A stretch of DNA of 64,000 nt from Engraulis encrasicolus. Its lineage: Eukaryota; Chordata; Actinopteri; Clupeiformes; Engraulidae. The notes under the pieces were generated by a model. It searched no databases, was not told the origin of the DNA, and saw only the letters and a list, made by a program, of their open reading frames with translations. Position 1 is the first letter of the stretch, and the number at the start of each line of letters is the position of its first letter. The stretch is from positions 59,089,863-59,153,862 of the forward strand of contig NC_085857.1 of assembly GCF_034702125.1 (NCBI RefSeq). Reading direction: 5' to 3'. The position numbers and the translations under genes are program-made. Below are positions 10,802-22,297 of the stretch, piece after piece.

Positions 10802-10852
10802 CAGTAGTTCCCAAACTGTAATCTACTGGGACCCCATTTTGGACTTAAGGTG
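10802..10852 (+). mobile_element. hAT-like left end
   Basis: CAGTAGTTCCCAAACTGTAA is the usual form of one end of fish hAT MITEs. A matching inverted end, GGTTGGGAAACACTG, lies at 12787-12801. No 8-bp target duplication is visible between the two outer flanks. Confidence 0.45.
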
Positions 10853-11060
10853 CACCGTGTTTTAGTAGTTTGTTTCCAGAATTCATGCTGCCCATTCACA
10901 CATGTTACCTGATTCACAAATATTTACCACCACCATCAAATTCTAAGTATTCATTATGACTGGGAAAATTGCACTTTATTATATGAAAAGGGGGATCTTC
11001 TCCATGGTCCACCATTTTGAATTTCCAGAAACAGACATTTTTAGCTGCAAAACTTATGGT
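10853..11060 (+). mobile_element. Truncated TTAA-type MITE
   Basis: Diverged copy of the element at 26950-27258: TTCCAGAATTCATGCTGCCC, CACCACCATCAAATT, AAGGGGGATCTTCTCCATGG and TTTTAGCTGCAAAA are shared in order. The right end with ACAGTGTCCCTTT is missing and the sequence joins actin intron DNA directly. Confidence 0.75.
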
Positions 11061-11068
11061 TTATGTAC

Positions 11069-11826
11069 CTGTGTCATCTTCTCCCTGTTGGGTTGAGGGG
11101 GAACTCAGTGAGCTGGACGGGGTGCTCCTCGGGCACCACACGGAGCGCGTTTTAGAAAATGTGGTGCAGTGTTAATTTCGTCAACCATGACTATGACTAA
11201 AATATTTCGTCAATGCCCTTTTTTGATTTTCGTCATTTAGACTAAGACTAAGACTAAATTGGAAAGGCAATGACTAAAATATGACGAAGACTAAAATTGA
11301 TTTTGGTCATTGTGACTAAGACTAAGACTAGATTTTAAAAAGCTGACGAAATTAACACTGTATTAAATAAAATAGAGAAAAAGAGAACCAGTGTGTGAAG
11401 AAGTTTTATTCTGTACAGTGTGATATATGTTAAAAAGAGAAGCAGTGTGCGGAGAAGGTTTATTCTGTACAGTCAATGATATATGTTAAAAGTGTGTGGA
11501 GAAGTTCTGTTATGTACAGTGTTGACTAAAATGACGAAAATGACTAAAATTTGACTAAGACTAAAATTGATTTTCGTCATTTAGACTAAGACTAAGACTA
11601 AATTGGGAAGGCAATGACTAAAATATGACTAAGACTAAAATTGATTTTCGTCATTGTGACTAAGACTAAGACTAAATTTTAAAAAGCTGACGAAATTAAC
11701 ACTGGTGTGATGCCAGATCTTCTCCATGTCATCCCAGTTAGTGACGACGCCGCGTTCGATGGGATAGTTCAGCGTCAGGACGTCCCTCTTGCTCTGGGCC
11801 TCTTTTCCTACCAACAGCCCTGCTCC
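11069..11826 (-). pseudogene. Actin gene fragment with conserved intron border, split by a hAT-like element
   Basis: On the minus strand 11826-11705 encodes [20 protein letters not shown] and then [15 protein letters not shown], matching actin around residues 54 to 88. After a 538-bp inserted element, 11166-11069 resumes with NALRVVPEEHPVQLTE and FPLNP. The tyrosine codon of FYN is a TAA stop, and several nucleotides are missing after NP, shifting the frame before GAGAAGATGACACAG. The fragment ends with CAG|GTACAT at 11069/11068, exactly where many actin genes have an intron (after Gln121). It therefore derives from an intron-containing gene and is not a retro-copy. No neighbouring actin exons were found. 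Confidence 0.85.
11167..11704 (+). mobile_element. hAT-like MITE inserted in actin, with internal duplication
   Basis: Ends are CAGTGTTAATTTCGTCA and TGACGAAATTAACACTG. Flanking octamers ATGTGGTG and GTGTGATG agree at 6 of 8 positions, as expected for an old hAT 8-bp duplication. The right half is duplicated: a complete right terminus occurs at 11344-11360 and again at 11688-11704. Between them lie three units of a roughly 55-bp minisatellite (GTGTG-GAGAAG-TTTATTCTGTACAGT, 11386-11520). Confidence 0.78.
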
Positions 11827-12477
11827 CTGAACACATAATACATGTATAATTTCACAGGTTTTCTGTAGATTTATGGACATAGAAACCAACAAAATAAAGG
11901 CCTATTTCAAATTTAGTGCCTCCAGGTGGTGTTTGTGCATTTATTGGGCTGGAAATCAGCGGTCACATTTGGCAACCCCCTGTCTTCACCTGAGCCACAG
12001 ACCTCGCACTGTGACCCCGTGAAACATTCGTGGTTAGAAATTGTGTCCAGGACGCAGCATATGGGAGGGATATCTGCTCTGCATTCATGTGTTAAGTCAT
12101 CGCGGGAACAGATTTTCTGCTGTGCAGCCTGGTAGCTATTGTAGAGTCACTTCGCTGGCATGGAACCTCCTCCATGTTGTCAGTAATCTGCCCTGATTGG
12201 CATTTATCTAGCTGACGTGAATTGCGTGTGCAGTCAGGCAGTTCACTCGCTGCTTCAAGTAGGGATCAGCGTTTTTTATGTTTTAGAAAGTCTGTCCACC
12301 TGGTTTACCAAGAATTCAACCCCACCTTTCATCAAGCAGATCTCATTGTGGTCACACAAAAATCTGCTTAATTGCAAACATGACCAATGGAGGGGAAGAC
12401 ATTTCAAGCTTCAATAAACCCCTTCCACTTCAATAGACCCCTCCCACCAGCAATCATTTAACAGTACGCATCTGATC
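11827..12477. other. Unassigned sequence beside the actin fragment
   Basis: No further actin exon was recognised on the minus strand, and no other family. Confidence 0.4.
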
Positions 12478-12605
12478 TTTGGGCCTGCCTACGATGCAGC
12501 AAGGCCAGAATAAAGCTGGTACTCACCTGATATTTGGGCCTGACGATGAAGCAAATCAAATATGACTTCTACTCACCTGACCTTTGGGCCTGCCAACGAT
12601 CAGAA
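12478..12605. repeat. Minisatellite, period about 62 bp, two to three units
   Basis: CTGATCTTTGGGCCTGCC, CCTGATATTTGGGCCTGACG and CCTGACCTTTGGGCCTGCCA mark successive units, each with ACGATG or ACGATC following. Confidence 0.65.
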
Positions 12606-12801
12606 AATCGAATAAGTTTTGGAGCCCCAGGGGGGGCGTTGAGAAGAATACAGCTGAGTGGGGGCGTGGCTTAGTTCCCATTCGGGGGCATTAGTATTAG
12701 TTTTCAATACTAAGGGGGGTGTTGGCAGGCTTATGATGAGGTCAGGGCGGCGTTGGGAGGCTTATGATGGCGTTTGTTCAAAAAAGGTTGGGAAACACTG
12801 C
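12606..12801 (+). mobile_element. hAT-like right end
   Basis: A G-rich segment with GGGGGGCGTTG and GGCGTTGGGAGGCTTATGA ends at AAAAGGTTGGGAAACACTG, the inverted counterpart of the end at 10802. Confidence 0.5.
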
Positions 12802-13002
12802 TGTAGCCAGTTCTCTGCACATGACTGCTGACCATCTCAAAAATAGCATCAATAGGCTATATTAATACATTTGTTTACATTACATTACATTACATTATAC
12901 TTTACAGTCTTGTTTATATTGTAACACATTAACTGCTTCTTTCGCTGTGCATATCCAATCCAATTAACTAAAAGCTGTATTACCCCTCAAAGTTTGGGAA
13001 CT

Positions 13003-13395
13003 TAAGGGCCAAAACATACCAAGGCGGAACGGAACGGTCACAGGACGGACGCGGTCTTTCTGCTTAGTTTTGGCCGGCGTGCTTTTCTCTGCCTTGCACA
13101 CTGACAGCGTCGGCGTGCGCGGCCAGTCCTATTCAAAACCCTAGCCACAGCCAAAGCTAGCATGCTACTTTGCCATTCATTTGAATGAGACACCGCCGGT
13201 CGCCGGCGTGAAAAATACGCTCGAGTTCTATTTTCCAAATGCAGCGCGGCGCGGAGCCGGCTCCCGCGCCGCTGACGCCCGACTACCGCCGGTTGGTGTG
13301 TAAGGACAGATAGGTTTCAATGTATTTTCACCGACGCCGGTAAAAAACGTGGCCGTTCCGCGACGCTTTACCGCCTTGGTGTGTAAGACCCCTAA
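13003..13395. mobile_element. TIR MITE, GC-rich, about 390 bp
   Basis: The left end AAGGGCCAAAACATACCAAG and GCGGAACGG pairs with the right end read inversely, AGGGGTCTTACACACCAAGG and CGGTAAAGCG. The inside is rich in CCGGCG and contains GCCATTCATTTGAATGAGAC. There is no transposase. Confidence 0.7.
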
Positions 13396-13660
13396 TATTC
13401 CATCAACTCATTATCAGTGAGAACAGAAATCGTCCCTATTCTCTATCTGGAGAAGATGAACCATGTCTCATGACGATGTAAGGCACACCGACACAAGGCA
13501 TGTGCAGTGTGCTGTGCTTTATTTTATGTTTATACATTTCTGAAAATAGGGGCCCATGAGGGTGCAGGGCCCACCGATGAGTCAGTTTTGCGCCGCTAAT
13601 TATTGGCCTTTTAAGCCAAAAGTGTCGGGGCCCTATTTCTCCCCCATTCCACCCTGCACC
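13396..13660. other. Unassigned, with a GGGGCCC-bounded segment
   Basis: TAGGGGCCCATGAGG near 13546 and GTCGGGGCCCTATTT near 13624 look like inverted ends of a short decayed element. Not classified. Confidence 0.35.
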
Positions 13661-13800
13661 AGCACAGCACAGCACAGCACAGCACAGCACAGCACAGCAC
13701 AGCACAGCACAGCACAGCACAGCACAGCACAGCACAGCACAGCACAGCACAGCACAGCACAGCACAGCACAGCACAGCACAGCACAGCACAGCACAGCAC
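13661..13800. repeat. (AGCAC)28 pentanucleotide satellite
   Basis: 140 bp of perfect AGCAC repeats, preceded by one degenerate unit. The open frames across it (LCCAV and TAQHS repeats) are artefacts of the repeat. Confidence 0.97.
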
Positions 13801-13916
13801 ATAAGTTGCAGGGTATTAAATCTACAGATATACATGACAGTGTAACAATGTAAATGGTGTTTCAAAGATAATATTGAATAGTCATGATATATAAATATAG
13901 CTATATCTATAGATGG

Positions 13917-14325
13917 ACAGGATCCAAGATCCAGTTCCGGATCCGGCAGGATAATAGGGTTTTTCACAGGATCCGGATCCGGCAGGATCTTAAGCAGTGG
14001 ATCCGGTATCCGGCAGTTACCTAAAAATCAGGATCTGTTGCGTCTCTAGCCTAGGTTTTTCAGTCAGTCTTTCACAACCCCAATTGCTGCATGGAGTGAA
14101 AGAACTTTGGAAGCGGCCAGTGCAGGCAGTGTGGCAGTAAGCCAATGAGTCTAAAAAATAGTTTGAGCCAACGTAATAAAAAGGGCCCACGTGTGCGAGT
14201 AGGCTATGTGTTTCAACCCTTTCGTAGGATCCGGTATCCGGTTCCGGATCCGGCAGGATCTTAAGCAGTGGATCCGGTATCCGGCAGAATCCTTAAAATC
14301 AGGATCCGGTGCATCTCTAGCAATA
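13917..14325. repeat. GGATCCGG-rich repeat, two long copies
   Basis: A unit of about 85 bp, CCGGATCCGGCAGGATCTTA then AGCAGTGGATCCGGTATCCG and a TCTCTAG end, occurs at 13967-14048 and 14243-14321. The CTAGAGATGCACCGGATCC ends (minus) resemble hAT termini. The inside has many GGATCC palindromes. Confidence 0.6.
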
Positions 14326-15199
<874 letters not shown>

Positions 15200-15337
15200 T
15201 AGGCCAACAGTAGAAACTGGGTAAGAAGAAAGGGGAAAAAGCAGCAAAGCAGAAAGCAGACCATTTTCTTTTAAACCATGAGAGGGCAGTGTAAGCCAGC
15301 AAGGGCTTCACTTTGTATCCACCATATTATCCACGGT

Positions 15338-15491
15338 CAGGGCTGTAAAAAATGTTTTTTTCAACACTAGCCAATTTGGCTCGTAGATGTTAAATCTTAC
15401 CAGCCAAACATACACTCGCTATCAGATAAAGTGACTTGTAAGTTTTCTCTTATACCAGCCAAGCGGAATTTTCACCAGCATTAGAGCCCTG
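15338..15491. mobile_element. Short hAT-like MITE
   Basis: Ends CAGGGCTGTAAAA and TTAGAGCCCTG are inverted. The body ACCAGCCAA-type repeats resemble the element starting at 29508. No clear 8-bp duplication. Confidence 0.5.
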
Positions 15492-15618
15492 TTTACAAGG
15501 GCTTTGGTTCGTATATTATCCGGTTACAAGGGCAGCACCAGGGCCGTCGTTCGCCCTATTTTAGGGGGGCTTTAGCCATCCTTACATTAGTATTAGCCGC
15601 CCTTGAATTATTTTGCAC

Positions 15619-15682
15619 AAAAAAAAAAAAAATATATTTTTTTTTTTCAAAAAACAAATGCAGTGAATACAAACCAAGAGGG

Positions 15683-15744
<62 letters not shown>

Positions 15745-15745
15745 C
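15619..15745. repeat. Poly(A)/poly(T) and (AT)n tracts
   Basis: An A13-T10 stretch near 15619-15650 followed by an (AT)n tract at 15687-15744 with one TACAT interruption. Confidence 0.93.
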
Positions 15746-15822
15746 TGTATAGTTTTTAAAGAATCTAAAATATGAAATATGATCTTGCACTTCTGAAAGT
15801 GTAAGCCAGGTGCAGGATCAAA

Positions 15823-15925
15823 GTCTGTGTGTGTGTATGTGTGTGTGTGCGCGCGCCCGCATGTGTGTATGCGTGTGTGCCTGTGTTTGTTTGGTCATGA
15901 CAACGTGTGTTTGCTTGTAATCAGA
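15823..15925. repeat. Degenerate (GT)n with shared flank
   Basis: The GT-rich tract plus flank TTTGGTCATGACAACGTGTG also occurs at 23240-23335 with one base change, so it belongs to a dispersed repeat. Confidence 0.65.
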
Positions 15926-16111
15926 CATAAAGTATTAAATTATGTGTCTGCATTACCACAAAAAAACAACATGACACCAATGGGATCTCGTAACATGAAA
16001 GTTGCACACCAGAGCAAGTACATTACAGTTACTGAAGAGAGGAGGTTCACAAACACAACAGGTTCCCTTAAAGTGCACAGAGAGGCATATTGTTTTTAAC
16101 CACCTCTGTTT

Positions 16112-16345
16112 GGGCAGTCATGGGTAAGTGGTTAGGGTGTCAGACTTAGAGCTCAAAGGTTGCCAGTTCGACTCCCGACCCACTAGGTTGGCGGGGCGAG
16201 TAATTAATCAGTTCTCTCCCCCATCCTTCTCCATGACTGAGATACCCTGAGCATGGTGCCGCACTGCTCTCTTTCTGGCGCCATTGGGGGCTGCCCCCTT
16301 GCTTGGGTGAGGCATAAGTGCAATTTTGTAGTGTGTAGTTTCCCA
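16112..16345 (+). mobile_element. tRNA-derived SINE
   Basis: The head GGGCAGTCATGGGTAAGTGG then TTAGGGTGTC is A-box-like, and GCCAGTTCGACTCCC is B-box-like. The body has CTGAGCATGGTGCC and ATTGGGGGCTGCCCCC. Copies on the minus strand are at 40199-40395 and 41381-41667. Confidence 0.82.
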
Positions 16346-16806
16346 TGTGAGCTTTCACTTCACTGCTTTCACAAGTTTCCTAATATCTAAAACCACAGTG
16401 TCCAACAATAAGCCCCAATGAAAACAATCAGACGGCGGTGATCAAACACTCAAACTCCCAAAGTCCTGATCTGCAGCACACAATAAAATATATTCCTTAC
16501 TCATCGGTTGTGTGATATATTCCTGATAGAAGAGGTCCAGAGCAAAAAGTTATTCCACAAAACAAGAGAAAACTAGTGAACTAGTAACAAAACAATATTA
16601 AAACAACTGACAGGCGGACAACAGATGCATCTGTCTATGCCCATAGTACTCAATCGTTTTTGACCAACCCCCCCCCTGGCCTCCTCATACCTGGCATGGC
16701 AATTTATCAATAAGCCTACCATGTACAAGCCTGGTACCATAGCATTCAAAATAGATCAAGTAAATTACAAATTACCAGACATTGTTAGTAGCCTATGTGT
16801 AAACCA
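16346..16806. other. Unassigned sequence
   Basis: No family recognised. Confidence 0.4.
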
Positions 16807-17170
16807 TTACTGGGTGAATAGACCACCCGCGACACAATTGAAGCGACAGAGAATCGCTTCTGTGCAGCAAGAGCGATACAAGCGATTGAAGCGACTAGAT
16901 TGTCCGTTGAAAGCAGAACGCAAGCGTTCCAACATTCCCATTGGCTGTGGTTACTGACCTCTATGCAGTCATTGGCTGTGGTGGCTTGTCGCCAAACCGC
17001 GTCATAGCTCATTTGCATAACATTCCCAGGAGTTCAACTTCAAACTGTCGCTATCGTCGCACGAATCGCCTCTAGTCTCCAGAATTGCTTTTGTTGCGTG
17101 ACTCAATACAAAGTCAATTACTTCTGTCGCTCGCCTTGCTCATGTCGCGGCTGATCTATTCGCCCGGTTA
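16807..17170. mobile_element. TIR MITE, about 364 bp
   Basis: Left TTACTGGGTGAATAGACCAC and CCGCGAC pairs with right, read inversely, CTAACCGGGCGAATAGATCA and GCCGCGAC. The inside has repeated GAAGCGAC-type words. Its right third is included in the tandem duplication and reappears at 20130-20199. Confidence 0.72.
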
Positions 17171-17459
17171 GTAGGCAATCACGCGATTTCAGCATCACGT
17201 GCATAAATCTACACATCGACAAATAATAAATAAATAAAACCGTTGGGGTGAATCATGCGCTTTATGGTTCAATGGTAGCTTTTTAACGCTAAGGCACAAA
17301 GCAGTCAGCTTCATTGTAAGAGTGCCAGAGTTCACCAAATTCAAACGATGCAAAGCGGTCCACATTGCCCACCAGCAGAAAATGAATGATCGTCCCCTGC
17401 AATATGTTTGTAAATGATCCCCTTTTAATTATGAAGGAAAATGCAAGACCCTCCCTTAA

Positions 17460-19525
17460 AGTGTACCTCCGGGATTTTGGACACCAGACCTCATTTCCAA
17501 GTCAGCCAGGGTGTAAACAATGTGTCCAGAACGTTTTTTTCACATTCCATGCAGTCCTTGTGAATTCTCATATCCACGTTGCTAAGCTAGCGCAAGTGAA
17601 CGGAAAGGGTAGTAGCCTGCCCCCAAAAATAGTCTTATCCCGTTTAAACAACATTCAAAACAACACCATTATTATGCCAGACTGCAAGTGTAAATACTTT
17701 TCTTGATAGAATGAAGTTTGAAATTAAACCAACATTGCAATCATGTTTGATCACCATCAGCAATTTGTGTTCCGGTTTGAAAGCTTGACAGCCGCGGAGT
17801 GATATTCCTAGTACAAATCCTAGCTTCGTTTGACACATCCATAACTTTTTCATAGAGCGAACTCCAACATATTTGAAGTTTGTAAAACTGAACGGTTTTC
17901 CCCTCTCCCTGACCTCGCTCGCAAACATCAAGAGTAATGCTTTCTGTCCGACTTTGTAAACCTTTCGTAACATTGAAACATATGCCATAACAATGTTTGG
18001 TTGTTACTAGATGACCCGTGTGTCTAGCATGTTGGCGAACAGAACGCACACTCTTCTCCCTTTCATCCTCCCATTCCATCTCGTCTCAAAAAACATTCCA
18101 TGTAATAATAACTAGAGCTACGAGTGACATATTTCACAATGTCAAGCCAGATCACATAGCGTTGCGTAACGTATGAGTCCATACGGCAATTCTAATGCCA
18201 TTTGTTATAGCACAAAATAACAGTAAAGCAGTACAACATGCAAATCCAAAAAGTTTGCAAAAGTGAACGCTATCCCCTCTCCCTGACCTCGCTCGCAAAC
18301 ACCAAGAGTAATGCTTTCTGTCCGACTTTGTCAACCTTTCGTAACATTGAATATGCCATGACAATGTTTAGTTGTTACTAGATGACCCGTGTGTCTACAG
18401 AGCATTAGATGTTGGCGAACAGAACAGTGCACCCATCTCTTCTAAATCCCTTTCATCCTTCCATTCCATCTCGTCACAAAAAACATTCCCTGTAATAACA
18501 ACTAGAGTTACGAGTGACATAGGGCCTATTCCACAATGTCAAGCCAGATCACATAGCGTTGCGTAACTGAATCCATAGGAATACGGCAAGTCATAATGCC
18601 ATTTGTCACAGCAATTACACAAAATAACAGTAAAGCATTACAACATGCCAATCCAAAAGGGTAACTTCTAGCCCAAGTTTTGGCTAACGTAGGCGAAGCC
18701 ATTATACCACTGGGCTACCATCATAGAAGCAGAAAGCATAGCAAACCTGTTCTTCGGAGACTGTTGGTGCGCGCCACAAAATGTAGATCTGGGAATGCGG
18801 TTGGCACCGCGGACACTTTTAGAGTTTTCCGTGTAGGTATTAGACTTCGAGAAGGACTTTGTGAAGTCGTCGGGACTGAAATGGTCACTGCAAAGCACCG
18901 GGGTAGCTTACGGAGCGTCTCCATCGGTGTGATGTAGCCCTGCAGCCAGGAGCCAGAGTTTGGTTCTTTCAACATCTTTCACGGAAACCAATGGAAACTT
19001 GCCGATACCCATATGTGGGCTTTATTATTGCAGTTGGTATATACACACTGATGTACCATGGTGCGATGTCGTTGGGTTTTAATCCACTATTCGATCCGAA
19101 AGCAGTTGTAGAACTAGCCTTGATTTGCAATGTCTCTTGCGGGTCCCTGCAGTGGGTGGGTGGGCTACATCACAACTGAAGAGAGCAAAGTAAAATTCCG
19201 CCGACCCCGAGAAAATAGTCTCTCAACATGGCAAAATCCACGCAGTGCAATGTTGGTTTAATTTCAAACTTCATTCTATCAAGACAAGTATTTACACTTG
19301 CAGTCTGGCATAATAATGGTGTTGTTTTGAATGTTGTTTAAACGGGATAAGACTATTTTTGGGGGCAGGCTACTACCCTTTCCGTTCACTTGCGCTAGCT
19401 TAGCAACGTGGATATGAGAATTCACAAGGACTGCATGGAATGTGAAAAAAACGTTCTGGACACATTGTTTACACCCTGGCTGACTTGGAAATGAGGTCTG
19501 GTGTCCAAAATCCCGGAGGTACACT
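17460..19525 (-). mobile_element. Kolobok-type DNA transposon, 2066 bp, TTAA target
   Basis: TIRs of about 280 bp (17460-17740 and 19245-19525) are nearly identical and begin AGTGTACCTCCGGGATTTTG. The flanks are TTAA on both sides (17456-17459 and 19526-19529). The matching point in duplication copy 2 (20483-20486) has a single TTAA, so this is a clean insertion. A THAP domain remnant is inside. TTAA targets plus THAP are the marks of Kolobok elements. The inside also holds a direct duplication of about 340 bp (about 17893-18245 and 18262-18655). Confidence 0.87.
18700..19059 (-). pseudogene. THAP-domain transposase remnant
   Basis: From ATG 19059 the minus strand reads MVHQCVYTNCNNK and FHWFP, then an in-frame stop. 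The domain continues in another frame with GSWLQGYITPMETLRKLPR and then LCSDHFSPDDF and ANRIPRSTF. This is the order of a THAP C2CH zinc domain: C-x4-C, FHxFP, W, CSxHF, and a C-terminal P-x-x-F. Frameshifts and a stop separate the parts, and no catalytic domain was recognised downstream, so it cannot be functional. Confidence 0.75.
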
Positions 19526-20129
19526 TTAATATGACAATTTCTTCAAATAAGCCACAACAACATGTTGTTGGTAATATGTTGAGGTTCATGTGAGCAAGCT
19601 GATGTTTCACACTGCACTCCTCAAATGGCATTTTTGTCTACTAGTTTGAGCACTACTAGTCTTTTTGTCAACTAGTTTGAGCACTGAAAGGTAGTGGCAG
19701 AGTGTTTGCAGACTCGCTTCAAATATTCACACTTTCGGGAGACTCATGCATACAGACCTCTTTGCTTCTGTGCCCGAGTGCAGTGTGTGCGCTTGCACTG
19801 CACTTGTGTCAGAATGCAATCAGCTGTGAAGCCTAGCCAGTTTGCTAACCATAGACGTTTTGGCCTGCACACTCTGACGCCTTGTGGACACAAGAGGGAA
19901 TCACAATTCAGAACTAGAGGTGCTTAACTCGGATCTTTGAGGCGTCCGGATTGATTGGATCATTCCAAGGAGGGTATCCGGATTAGACGGATCACCCGGA
20001 TCACACGGATCACTTATTTAAAATAAATAATAATGTAGGCTATTTTTTAAAACGTTTCTGCCGTTAAGTAACTATGCGCCTCGCCTTTGTTGTTCCATTT
20101 ATCAATTCACGTTGATAAATCAAAGAGTG

Positions 20130-21071
20130 CAATACAAAGTCAATTACTTCTGTCGCTCGCCTCGCTCATGTCGCGGCTGGTCTATTCGCCCGTTTAGTAG
20201 GCTATCACGCCATTTCAGCATCACGTGCATGAATCTTAACATCGACAAATAATAAATAAATAAAACCGTTGGGGTGAATCATGTGCTTTATGGTTCAATC
20301 GGCAGCTTTTTAATGTCAAGGCACAAAGCAGTCAGCTTCATTGTAAGAGTGCCAGAGTTCACCAAATTCAAACGATGCAAAGCAGTCCACATTGCCCACC
20401 AGCAGAAAATGAATGATCGTCCCCTGCAATATGTTTGTAAATGATCCCCTTTTAATTATGAAGGAAAATGCAAGACCCTCCCTTAATATGACAATTTCTT
20501 CAAATAAGCCACAACAACATGTTGTTGGTAATATGTTGAGGTTCATGTGAGCAAGCTGATGTTTCACACTGCACTCCTCAAATGGCATTTTTGTCTACTA
20601 GTTTGAGCACTAGTCTTTTTGTCAACTAGTTTGAGCACTGAAAGGTAGTGGCAGAGTGTTTGCAGACTCGCTGGAAATATTCACACTTTCGGGAGACTCA
20701 TGCATACAGACCTCTTTGCTTCTGTGCCCGAGTGCAGTGTGTGCGCTTGCACTGCACTTGTGTCAGAATGCAATCAGCTGTGAAGCCTAGCCAGTTTGCT
20801 AACCATAGAGGTTTTGGCTTGCACACTCTGAAGCCTTGTGGACACAAGAGGGAATCACAATTCAGAACTAGAGGTGCTTAACTCGAATCTTTGAGGCGTC
20901 CGGATTGATTGGATCATTCCAAGGAGGGTATTCGAATTAGACGGATCACTTGGATCACTTATTTAAAATAAATAATAATAATGTATTTTTTAAAACATTT
21001 CTGCCGTTAAGTGGCTATGCGCCTCGCCTTTGTTGTCCCATTTATCAATTCACGTTGATAAATCAAAGAGT
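20130..21071. repeat. Tandem duplication copy 2 (empty site)
   Basis: 942 bp matching copy 1 with scattered changes. It lacks the Kolobok insertion: CCCTCCCTTAATATGACA reads straight through at 20477-20494. A 91-codon open minus frame (20588-20316) crosses the site; I recognise no domain in it. Confidence 0.9.
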
Positions 21072-22297
21072 AAGACCGTTTGATCAACAAAACTCACTTT
21101 ATGAATGTCACAGTTCCTAAACTCATGCTGCGATCTGACCCACCTGGGTCTCCTCACTAAACATGCAACCACAACTCGAACAGCCTTTGGCAGCAGTGAA
21201 ACGGCATGTTCCTGATTTTGCAATAAATAATGTGCGTTTATATTTAAGAAGACTAAAAGTCAAATATTTGGGAGCAGAAGTCTAGTTGAGCAGGGATAGA
21301 CAGGAGGCGAGCAGCAGATGACCACTCGCTTCCGCTGCCGAGTTGCCTTGCGACTCGCACACTGGTGGCAAAAACGAAACTTAAGCGTTGATCCGATCCG
21401 TAGGGGATTCGCTGCTACCAACAACTCAGTCAGGATTCGTCTCACCGAGTCGCCAAGGGCGCCGCTGCTGACTGACTCGGACGAGGGGAGTGACCGCAGT
21501 GGCTTTAAAGACTGTACACTGTAACGCAGTGATAGTGGTAGAGTCACGCACTATAATTTCCCTAAGAGTAGCCTACAGAGTGAGATGTTAAAGTGTTGGC
21601 AGAGCACTGTTAACATTTAGAAATGTAGGCTAGACCTCAACAGAGTCAGAAGCACACACATAGGGAGCGGGGATCCGCGACTCAATTGGCCACAACAGGC
21701 TGGACGGATCAAACAGGCTCGATGAATGACGAGGCGGGAGTTGGTTCAGTTTTACTCAGTGAGTGTTCGTGACTGAACAGCATACTAGGGAGAGAATGGC
21801 TGTTGTAGTCAACTAAAGAGGATATATTCCGGTTTCACAATTTCTCGCGCTGTAACTGCCATTTTGTTGACATATTAATGAAATGCCGTCTGACCCGCCT
21901 TTGGCGGATCAATGCACGACAGCCATCCGGTCTGTTCGGATGAGGTCTTGATCCGGCTCTCCAACCGGATCCTCCGGGTTTTATATCAGCTCTATTCAGA
22001 ACCACAGCACGGACGCACGGACCAATCAGAAACATATCACGGACGGACGTACCAACGGACGCCAAAGCCTCTTAAAGAGATGCGTGGGACGCGTCTAAAA
22101 GATAACAAAAAGGATTCAGCTCATCAGGGATATTGCAGTCCACTGGACTGGGAGACGAGAGTCTTTCCTCCTGTGGACGCACTGGAAAGGACCGGAGTAA
22201 TGTGGCGAGACCGATTTTTGTCCTAAACTCTCCAGTCAGGCAGTGTATGCATTAAACAGATACCGCTATCCTCCTACCTTAAGCAACCCTCTACTGC
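21072..22297. other. Unassigned, GGATC-rich
   Basis: Several GATCCG/CGGATC words (21390, 21670, 21908, 21950) recall the repeat block at 19930 and 20890, so a decayed hAT-type element may span this area. No transposase recognised. Confidence 0.35.

Larger units (their letters stand above)
17104..20129. repeat. Tandem duplication copy 1 (interrupted)
   Basis: The sequence from CAATACAAAGTCAATTAC to GTTGATAAATCAAAGAGT is present twice in tandem. This copy totals about 0.94 kb after removing the Kolobok element at 17460-19525. Flanks TTGAGCACTGAAAGGTAGTG and the CCGGATTGATTGGATCATTC block are shared with copy 2. Confidence 0.9.

Noticed and set aside
11635..11892. Treating the actin stretch as a working gene exon
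   Set aside because: It is interrupted by a transposon, has a stop in place of the FYN tyrosine and a frameshifting deletion, and has no neighbouring actin exons.
13436..13967. LCCAV/TAQHS repeat proteins over the AGCAC array
   Set aside because: All frames of a stop-free pentamer array are open; flanks show no coding.
20316..20588. 91-codon open minus frame across the empty TTAA site as a gene
   Set aside because: No domain was recognised and the copy-1 counterpart is broken by the insertion; left as an unexplained open frame.
21260..21547. 95-codon minus frame
   Set aside because: No family resemblance, no splice context, and the other strand is open as well.
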